From: Actinomycetes bacterium
Lineage (GTDB): Bacteria > Actinomycetota > Actinomycetes > Actinomycetales > Dermatophilaceae
DNA length: 6,434 nt
Reading direction: 5' to 3'
NCBI GenBank assembly: GCA_023389095.1
Contig: JAEWFB010000625.1
Location: 1-6,434 of the forward strand
In this document: piece by piece, positions 1 to 4,865 of the stretch
How positions within the stretch are numbered: the stretch's first letter is position 1
How the letters are laid out: every line of letters starts with the position of its first letter
Translations under genes and position numbers: made by a program
The notes under the pieces: model-generated
Told to the model about the DNA's origin: nothing
Database searches by the model: none
The model's input: the letters and a program-made list of their open reading frames with translations, nothing else

Positions 1-252
1 CGGGTGCCCGAGCCGCTCGAGGAGCAGGGCCTGCGGCTCGAGCGGCGCGAGGGCACGGGCGAGGTGCAGACGCCGCTGCGCGGACCCGGGGCCGACCGGC
101 TCGCGCTCGGCGACCGAGTGTGGTTCCGACACGCCAAGGCAGGGGAGCTGGCGGAGCGGTTCACCGAGTTCGTGCTCGTGGCCGGCGCCGGCGGCGACGA
201 GGTCGTCGGACGAGCCACGACCTACCGCGGGGAAGGGCAGTGCTTTGGCTGA
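1..252 (+). CDS. Amino acid deaminase/aldolase (DSD1/D-threonine aldolase-like PLP enzyme), C-terminal fragment
   Basis: Only the last 83 residues are present; the reading frame is open at base 1, so the gene begins outside the window. The tail contains GDRVWFRHAKAGELAERF followed by a terminal TYRGEGQCF, the typical ending of actinobacterial proteins annotated as amino acid deaminase/aldolase. These belong to the fold-type III PLP family that includes D-serine dehydratase (DSD1) and D-threonine aldolase, which act on D- or beta-hydroxy amino acids in the cytoplasm. In characterised members a His plus a Cys or Asp two residues later binds a metal; here the only such His (bases 130-132) is followed by Ala-Lys, so metal binding may differ. 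The PLP lysine lies in the missing N-terminal barrel. The stop overlaps the next gene by 8 nt, indicating co-transcription. Family assignment is good; the substrate is unknown. Confidence 0.72.
   Translation, partial: RVPEPLEEQGLRLERREGTGEVQTPLRGPGADRLALGDRVWFRHAKAGELAERFTEFVLVAGAGGDEVVGRATTYRGEGQCFG
229..237 (+). promoter_or_regulatory. Ribosome binding site supporting the TTG start of the lactone oxidase
   Basis: The purine run GGGGAAGGG sits 7 nt before TTG at 245, inside the last codons of the upstream gene. It favours TTG over the in-frame GTG at 266. Confidence 0.55.
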
Positions 253-1576
253 GAACGCGCCACGCGTGGTCCGGAGCGTCGACTGGTCGAACTGGTCGGG
301 CACCGAGTCGACGAAGCTGGCCAGGGTCGCGACGCCACGCAGCGAGGCCGAGGTGGCCGACGAGCTGCGCCGGGCCGCCGCCCGCGACCTGCACGTCAAG
401 GCGATCGGGGCCGGCCACTCGTTCACCGGGGTCGCCGTCACCGACGGCGTCCAGCTGCGACTCGGGGCGCTGACCGGCATCACGTCGATCGACGCGACGC
501 GCGGCGAGGCGACCGTGCGCGCCGGCACGCCGCTGCACGTGCTCAACGAGGAGCTCGCGGCCTTCGGCTACGCGATGCCGAACCTGGGGGACATCGACCG
601 GCAGAGCATCGCCGGCGCCGTCGGGACCGGCACCCACGGCACCGGCCTGCGCCTGCAGGGCCTGTCGGCGGGCATCCGGGGCCTGCGCCTCGTGCTGGCC
701 GACGGGTCCGTCGTCGAGTGCTCCGCCGAGGCGGAGCCCGAGCTGTTCCAGGCCGCGCGCCTCGGGCTCGGTGCCCTCGGCGTCGTCACCGAGATCACCC
801 TGGCCGTCGTGCCGGCCTTCCTGCTGCACGCCGTCGAGAAGCCCGAGCCGCTGCTCGAGGTGCTCGACCACCTCGACGTCGTGGCCGAGAGCAACGACCA
901 CTTCGAGTTCTACTGGTTCCCGCACACCGACCGCACCCTGACCAAGCGCAACAACCGGGTGCCTGCAGGGACGGCTCCCAAGCCGCTGCGGGCCTGGCGC
1001 GAGCGCCTCGACGACGACCTGCTGAGCAACCGGTTCTTCGAGCTGACCAACCGGGTGGCCACGCGGCTGCCCCGCACGACCCGCGGCATCAACGCCGTCG
1101 CCTCGCGCGCGCTGTCCGAGCGGCAGTACACCGACTGGTCGCACCACGTGTTCGTCACGGCGCGCGAGGTCCGGTTCATGGAGTCCGAGTGGGCCTTCCC
1201 GCGGGCCGTGCTGGCCGACGTGCTGCTCGAGCTGCGCCAGTGGGTCGACACCCACGACGAGCAGATCTCCTTCCCGGTCGAGTGCCGGATGGCGGCCGCC
1301 GACGACGTCTGGCTGTCGACCGCCTACGAGCGAGAGAGCTGCTACGTCGCCATCCACAAGTACCACCGCCAGCAGCGCGGCGCCTACTTCGAGGCGTTCG
1401 AGTCCATCGCGGTCAACCACGGTGGTCGTCCGCACTGGGGCAAGCTGCACACCCGCGACGCCGCCTACCTGCGGGAGCGGTACCCGCGCTTCGACGACTT
1501 CCTCGCCGTCCGTGACCGCGTCGACCCGGGGCGCCGGTTCGCCAACCCCTACCTCGAGCGGGTCCTGGGCGCCTGA
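245..1576 (+). CDS. D-arabinono-1,4-lactone oxidase / L-gulonolactone oxidase-type FAD protein
   Basis: A 443-residue VAO-family flavoprotein expected to oxidise an aldonolactone or sugar alcohol, passing electrons to oxygen or another acceptor. The N-terminal FAD-binding half (about residues 18-190) contains GAGHSF, where His58 sits at the position that links covalently to FAD in alditol and gulonolactone oxidases, and GDIDRQSIAGAVGTGTHGTG. The C-terminal ALO domain (about 190-440) ends with the family hallmark HWGK (397-400). Glu346-Cys-Arg348 matches the Glu-x-Arg active-site pair described for alditol oxidase. Length is normal for bacterial members such as mycobacterial gulonolactone dehydrogenase. 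The TTG start is chosen because GGGGAAGGG (229-237) lies 7 nt upstream; GTG at 266 is an alternative. The 8-nt overlap with the preceding deaminase/aldolase suggests translational coupling. Family confidence is high. The true substrate (arabinonolactone, gulonolactone or an alditol) cannot be told from sequence. Confidence 0.88.
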   Translation: MAENAPRVVRSVDWSNWSGTESTKLARVATPRSEAEVADELRRAAARDLHVKAIGAGHSFTGVAVTDGVQLRLGALTGITSIDATRGEATVRAGTPLHVLNEELAAFGYAMPNLGDIDRQSIAGAVGTGTHGTGLRLQGLSAGIRGLRLVLADGSVVECSAEAEPELFQAARLGLGALGVVTEITLAVVPAFLLHAVEKPEPLLEVLDHLDVVAESNDHFEFYWFPHTDRTLTKRNNRVPAGTAPKPLRAWRERLDDDLLSNRFFELTNRVATRLPRTTRGINAVASRALSERQYTDWSHHVFVTAREVRFMESEWAFPRAVLADVLLELRQWVDTHDEQISFPVECRMAAADDVWLSTAYERESCYVAIHKYHRQQRGAYFEAFESIAVNHGGRPHWGKLHTRDAAYLRERYPRFDDFLAVRDRVDPGRRFANPYLERVLGA

Positions 1577-1596
1577 GGCGCGGCGTGCCGACGCGT

Positions 1597-1644
1597 GCTG
1601 CCGGCAGCGCTGTCGGCAGCGCTGTCGGCAGGGCTGTCGGCGGG
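1597..1644 (+). repeat. Four tandem 12-bp GC repeats upstream of the tandem-VOC gene
   Basis: Four consecutive 12-mers occur: GCTGCCGGCAGC (1597-1608), GCTGTCGGCAGC (1609-1620), GCTGTCGGCAGG (1621-1632) and GCTGTCGGCGGG (1633-1644). The first is a perfect palindrome and the others drift by one change per step. Copies 1 and 2 are 11/12 complementary when folded, and copies 1 and 3 can pair around copy 2. The array fills about half of the 104-nt gap between the lactone oxidase stop and the VOC start. It could act as a transcript-end structure for the upstream operon, a protein-binding array, or be a simple slippage product. No T-tract follows, so a classical intrinsic terminator is not shown. 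Confidence 0.8.
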
Positions 1645-1650
1645 GCCGCC

Positions 1651-1656
1651 TACGGT
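1651..1656 (+). promoter_or_regulatory. Possible -10 box (TACGGT) for the tandem-VOC gene
   Basis: TACGGT fits the actinobacterial TANNNT -10 pattern and stands out in GC-rich DNA. It would give a 5' leader of roughly 18 nt including the Shine-Dalgarno. No convincing -35 is present at 16-18 nt; the last copies of the 12-bp repeat occupy that position. Confidence 0.3.
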
Positions 1657-1669
1657 GGTCGGACCGTCG

Positions 1670-1678
1670 AAGGAGGAG
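1670..1678 (+). promoter_or_regulatory. Strong Shine-Dalgarno of the tandem-VOC gene
   Basis: AAGGAGGAG is close to a full anti-16S match and lies just before ATG at 1681. It decides the start against in-frame upstream codons (for example GTG at 1585), which would translate the tandem repeat as a Gly-Ser-Ala-Val-like extension. Confidence 0.75.
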
Positions 1679-1680
1679 CC

Positions 1681-2529
1681 ATGCAGCGCACGTACCCCGA
1701 GGGCGTCCCGTCGTGGGTGGACACCGAGCAGCCCGACGTCGAGGCCGCGCTGGCCTTCTACGGCGCCGTCCTCGGGTGGACCTTCGTCCCGGCCACGCCG
1801 CCCGACGCCCCGGTCCGCTACGTCATCGCCCAGCTCGACGGCGCCGACGTCGCGGGGATCGGCGGGCCTGCCGAGCCGCCGCGCGGTGATCGTCCGGACC
1901 CCAGCGGGGCCGCGCCGACGTGGAACACGTACGTGGCCGTCGACGACGCCGATGTCGGCGCTGCCCTGGTGGCCGAGCTCGGTGGCACGGTCACGCAGCC
2001 GCCCACCGAGGCCGGCGAGGGCGGCCGCTCGGTCGTGGCCACCGACCCCTTCGGTGCGCAGGTGCGCCTCTGGGAGGCCCGGCGACGCCTCGGCGCGCAG
2101 GTCGTCAACGTCCCCGGTGCCTGGAACTTCAGCGACCTGCACAGCGCCGACCGCGATGCCGCCGCCGGCTTCTACGGCCCGTTGTTCGGCTGGCAGTTAT
2201 ACGACCTCGGGTTCGCGACGCTCGTGCGCCGGCCCGGCTACGGCGACCACCTCGACGCGACGGTCGACCCGGGCATCCGCGAACGCCAGGCGCAGGGCAA
2301 CGTGCCACCGGGGTTCGAGGACGCCATCGCGTGGTGGCTGCCGCTGGAGGCGGGGGAACGGGCCCGGTGGAGCGTGACGTTCTCCGTCGCCGACCGGGAC
2401 GACGCCGCGCGCCGCGTCACCGAGCACGGGGGCACGGTGCTCGGCACCCACGACACCGCGTGGACGCGCACGGCCCTCGTGCGCGACCCGCAGGGGGCCG
2501 AGCTGACCCTCAGCCAGTTCCTCGGCTGA
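1681..2529 (+). CDS. Tandem-domain VOC (glyoxalase/bleomycin resistance) protein, Cfp30B-like
   Basis: A 282-residue cytoplasmic protein made of two VOC modules, about residues 8-133 and 146-281, joined by a short linker. Recognisable elements are the opening GVPSWVDTEQPDVEAALAFY, then FYGAVLGWTF (26-35), WNTYVAVDDAD (81-91) and TDPFGAQVRLWEA (121-133) in the first half, and WNFSDLHSAD (148-157), FYGPLFGW (164-171) and RDPQGAELTL (268-277) in the second. The arrangement and wording resemble mycobacterial Cfp30B (Rv0577), a two-domain VOC protein of uncertain biochemical role. VOC proteins include glyoxalases, dioxygenases and drug-binding proteins, so the specific function is not predictable here. 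It follows the lactone oxidase but probably has its own promoter, given the 104-nt gap. It converges on the next gene with only 18 nt between stops. Confidence 0.85.
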   Translation: MQRTYPEGVPSWVDTEQPDVEAALAFYGAVLGWTFVPATPPDAPVRYVIAQLDGADVAGIGGPAEPPRGDRPDPSGAAPTWNTYVAVDDADVGAALVAELGGTVTQPPTEAGEGGRSVVATDPFGAQVRLWEARRRLGAQVVNVPGAWNFSDLHSADRDAAAGFYGPLFGWQLYDLGFATLVRRPGYGDHLDATVDPGIRERQAQGNVPPGFEDAIAWWLPLEAGERARWSVTFSVADRDDAARRVTEHGGTVLGTHDTAWTRTALVRDPQGAELTLSQFLG

Positions 2530-2550
2530 CCGCGCGAGCAGAGCGCGTCA
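2527..2550. terminator. Short GC hairpin between convergent genes, possible bidirectional terminator
   Basis: CGCGC (2531-2535) and GCGCG (2543-2547) form a 5-bp stem with a 7-nt loop. With one bulged C the stem extends into the two opposing stop codons (TGA 2527-2529 and, on the other strand, 2550-2548). There is no U-tract on either side, so function as a terminator is inferred only from its position between converging genes. Confidence 0.35.
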
Positions 2551-2859
2551 GGTGGTGCGGGCGGCGCGCTGGCGCTCCCAGGCGAGATGCAGGGCCTCCT
2601 CGAGCAGGGCCCGGTCCCGGGCGAGGTCGGCCTGCACCTTGGTGTGCGCCTCCCAGGCGGGTGGCACGCCGAAGGTGTCCGGGTGCTGCGCCACCAGCCG
2701 TTCCCGGTCGGTGCCGCCGAGGCGCACGAGCAGGGTTCCGGGGGCGTCGGTCCGCGCCACGAGCAGGCCGTCCACGTACCAGCCCTGCCGACCGTCGACG
2801 CGTCGGGCGTGGCAGCCCTCGAGCGTCGCGAGGAAGGCCCGGACCTCGTCGAGCGTCAT
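2548..2859 (-). CDS. Small MmcQ/YjbR-like protein
   Basis: A 103-residue protein starting at ATG 2859. The pattern of an N-terminal helix (MTLDEVRAFLATLEGCHARR), a central beta region (GWYVDGLLVARTD, TLLVRLGG), then HPDTFGVPPAWEAHTKVQADLA and a charged C-terminal helix resembles the MmcQ/YjbR (CyaY-like fold) family. That family is annotated as DNA-binding mainly on structural grounds; its cellular role is largely unknown. The match is from fold-like pattern and length, not from a catalytic motif. It lies 26 nt downstream of the single-domain VOC gene on the same strand and could be read from it, but a -10-like TACGCT directly before the ATG suggests its own leaderless transcript. A TfoX-like or unclassified small protein is the alternative. 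Confidence 0.6.
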   Translation of the reverse strand: MTLDEVRAFLATLEGCHARRVDGRQGWYVDGLLVARTDAPGTLLVRLGGTDRERLVAQHPDTFGVPPAWEAHTKVQADLARDRALLEEALHLAWERQRAARTT

Positions 2860-2865
2860 CGGCCG

Positions 2866-2871
2866 AGCGTA
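2866..2871 (-). promoter_or_regulatory. Leaderless-type -10 box (TACGCT) of the MmcQ/YjbR-like gene
   Basis: On the minus strand TACGCT ends 6 nt before the A of the ATG at 2859, so transcription would begin at the start codon. No Shine-Dalgarno is present, which fits. No clear -35 is seen. Confidence 0.5.
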
Positions 2872-2885
2872 GCCGCGGTGGTGGG

Positions 2886-3260
2886 TCAGGGGGCGAAGGG
2901 CGTGATGCAGAACGGGTGGCCGGCCGGGTCGAGCAGCACGCGCCACCGGGGGTCCGGCTGGGGATCGGCGAGCCTCGCGCCGAGGGACACCGCGTGGTCG
3001 GCCAGCTCGTCGAGGGAGCCGGCGTCCGGGGCCGTCAGGTCGAGGTGCAGCACCGAGGTGCCGGGCCAGACCGGGGCGACGTGGCCCTCGACCTGCTGGG
3101 CCACGAGCACGAGGCCGCCGACCTCGACCGCCGAGGCGTGCTCGTACGACCACAGCACGCGACCCGCGAGCAGGTCGGCCCAGAACCGGGCCAGCGCTCG
3201 GTGGTCGCTGCAGTCGAGCGAGACGGCACCGACGCGCAGGGCAGGTCGAGGTGGCTCCAC
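2886..3260 (-). CDS. Single-domain VOC (glyoxalase-like) family protein
   Basis: A 124-residue protein starting at GTG 3260. It has the usual small-VOC layout: an opening strand VGAVSLDCSDHRALARFW (10-27), a middle segment SVLHLDLTAPDAGSLDELADHA with HLDL at 72-75, and the closing WRVLLDPAGHPFCITPF (106-122), typical of actinobacterial glyoxalase-like single-domain proteins that probably work as dimers. A substrate cannot be assigned. The start codon is 9 nt after the MFS stop, so read-through from fumC-MFS is possible. A TAGCAT hexamer 6 nt before GTG and no Shine-Dalgarno suggest separate leaderless transcription. It is only distantly similar in pattern to the tandem VOC protein on the other strand and does not look like a recent duplicate. 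Confidence 0.82.
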   Translation of the reverse strand: MEPPRPALRVGAVSLDCSDHRALARFWADLLAGRVLWSYEHASAVEVGGLVLVAQQVEGHVAPVWPGTSVLHLDLTAPDAGSLDELADHAVSLGARLADPQPDPRWRVLLDPAGHPFCITPFAP

Positions 3261-3266
3261 GGGCCG

Positions 3267-3272
3267 ATGCTA
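3267..3272 (-). promoter_or_regulatory. Leaderless-type -10 box (TAGCAT) overlapping the MFS stop codon
   Basis: On the minus strand TAGCAT is placed 6 nt before the GTG of the single-domain VOC gene, and its first three bases are the TAG stop of the MFS gene. A weak -35-like CTGTCG (3295-3290) is 17 nt upstream. The position matches leaderless actinobacterial promoters. Confidence 0.5.
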
Positions 3273-4865
3273 GCCAGCCCGGTCCGTTCCGACAGCCGCC
3301 ACGCGCTCGGTGCTCGTGCCGGGGCAGCCCTGGATGCCCGAGCAGGACCAGCCCGCCGGGCTCCGCGGGGCGGCGCCGGCCACGACCGCGGGCCCCTCGG
3401 GCGCCGTCGACACCTCGGCCGCCACGGGTGCCTCGGCAGGCGCGCCCGCAGCCGCCGCCGTCCGGCCCACGTCGTTGCGGATGAGCAGCCACGACACGGC
3501 CGCGCCCGCGAGGAGCATCACGGCGCAGACGATCATGGCCGTGCGGTAGGCCGACGAGAACGCCTGGGGTCGGGCGTAGTCCGCGCCGGACAGGCCCACC
3601 GCGGCCGGCAACGCGGCGACGGCGAGGAGGCTGCCCGAACGGGCCACGGCGTTGTTGACGCCGCTCGCCACACCGGCGTACCGGTCCGGAGCAGCGGCAA
3701 GCACCGTTGCGGTGAGCGGGGCGACGAGCAGCACCAGCCCGATGCCGAACACCGTGACACCGGGCAGCACCCCGGCCCAGTACGACGACGACGCGTCGAC
3801 CCCGGACAGCAGCAGCGTCCCGAGACCGCAGAACACCGGGCCGACCGTCATCGGAACGCGCGGCCCGATGCGGGCCGCGAGCTCGCCGCCACGGGCGGCG
3901 AACAGGAGCATGAGCACGGTGATGGGCAGGGTGGCGACGCCGGCGGGCAGCGGCCCCCACCCGAGCACCGTCTGCAGCTGGAGGGTGAGGAAGAAGAAGA
4001 CGGCGCCGAGCGCCGCGTAGACGAGCAGCGTCATGCCGTTGGCCGCGCTGAACTGGCGCGAGGCGAACAGCGTCGGCGGCACCATCGGGTGGTGCGTGCG
4101 CCGTTCGACGACGACGAAGGCGACGCCGAGGAGGACACCCAGCGTCGCGACCGCCACCGTGCCACCGGCGCCGAGCGTGTCGTGCTCGATGAGGGCGAAG
4201 GTCGTGACGCCGAGGGCCAGGGTGGCGAGCACCGCCCCGGCGATGTCGAAGGTGTGGTCGGCCTCGGCGTCACGCGTCTCGGGCACGGACGTCCTCGCGA
4301 TCACCACGGTGATGACGCCGAGGGGCACGTTGAGCAGGAAGGCCCAGCGCCAGCTCGCGTACTCCACGAGCCAGCCGCCGACGAACGGGCCGACGGCGGC
4401 GGCGATGCCGCCCAGTCCCGACCACGCCCCGATGGCGCGACCGCGGTCGTCGTGGCGGAACGTCGACTGGATCATCGCGAGGCTGCCGGGGGTGAGCAGG
4501 GCGCCACCGACGCCCTGGAGCACCCGGGCCACGATGAGCTGCCCGGGTGACTGCGCCAGGCCGCACGCCGCGGAGGCGAGGGTGAACCACACGACGCCGA
4601 CGACGAAGACGCGTCGGCGGCCGTACCGGTCTCCGAGCGAACCGCCGAGGAGGATGAGGGAGGCCAGCGCGAGGAGGTAGCCGTTCGAGATCCACTGCAG
4701 CGCAGCCAGATCGGCGGCCAGCTCGCGGCCGATGCGAACGAGGGCCACGTTGACGACGGTGCCGTCGAGCATCGCCATGCCGGAGCCGAGCACGGCCGCC
4801 GTGACGACGAGCCGACCGGCCCTCGTCCCGAGGGCCAGCCCCGCGACCGGCGCGTCGGCCGTCAC
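3270..4865 (-). CDS. MFS transporter, DHA2 (14-TM) drug:H+ antiporter type
   Basis: A 531-residue inner-membrane transporter of the major facilitator superfamily, predicted to export drugs or other small molecules with proton influx. Visible signatures are LDGTVVNVAL in TM1 (33-42), motif A GSLGDRYGRRR (75-85), the motif B region RVLQGVGGAL (114-123), the antiporter motif C region GGIAAAVGPFVGGWL (152-166), and the PLG end of TM6 followed by a central loop PETRDAEADHTFD (195-207). Further hydrophobic segments continue to about 462, consistent with 14 helices. The GTG start overlaps the fumC stop in GTGA, so translation is probably coupled to fumC; no good Shine-Dalgarno is present. Residues 463-531 form an unusual Ala/Pro-rich tail with Cys508 and Cys514. 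The substrate is unknown; a link to C4-dicarboxylates because of fumC would be speculation. Confidence 0.9.
   Translation of the reverse strand: MTADAPVAGLALGTRAGRLVVTAAVLGSGMAMLDGTVVNVALVRIGRELAADLAALQWISNGYLLALASLILLGGSLGDRYGRRRVFVVGVVWFTLASAACGLAQSPGQLIVARVLQGVGGALLTPGSLAMIQSTFRHDDRGRAIGAWSGLGGIAAAVGPFVGGWLVEYASWRWAFLLNVPLGVITVVIARTSVPETRDAEADHTFDIAGAVLATLALGVTTFALIEHDTLGAGGTVAVATLGVLLGVAFVVVERRTHHPMVPPTLFASRQFSAANGMTLLVYAALGAVFFFLTLQLQTVLGWGPLPAGVATLPITVLMLLFAARGGELAARIGPRVPMTVGPVFCGLGTLLLSGVDASSSYWAGVLPGVTVFGIGLVLLVAPLTATVLAAAPDRYAGVASGVNNAVARSGSLLAVAALPAAVGLSGADYARPQAFSSAYRTAMIVCAVMLLAGAAVSWLLIRNDVGRTAAAAGAPAEAPVAAEVSTAPEGPAVVAGAAPRSPAGWSCSGIQGCPGTSTERVAAVGTDRAG

Noticed and set aside
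161..1450. Minus-strand ORF of 429 codons opposite the lactone oxidase
   Set aside because: It is a mirror of the third-position GC bias of the real plus-strand gene; its composition is unstructured and no motifs are seen.
1585..1680. N-terminal extension of the tandem-VOC protein translated through the 12-bp repeats
   Set aside because: A strong Shine-Dalgarno sits immediately before ATG 1681 and the conserved VOC family start (GVPSWVD) follows it.
2860..3960. Long N-terminal extension of the MmcQ/YjbR-like ORF
   Set aside because: The upstream part is out-of-frame shadow of the VOC and MFS genes; the recognisable protein starts at ATG 2859.
1920..4550. Very long plus-strand ORF (876 codons) across the convergent genes
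   Set aside because: The translation is Arg/Gly/Ala-rich low complexity with no domains and runs antisense to the MFS, VOC and MmcQ-like genes; it is an artefact of GC-rich codon usage.
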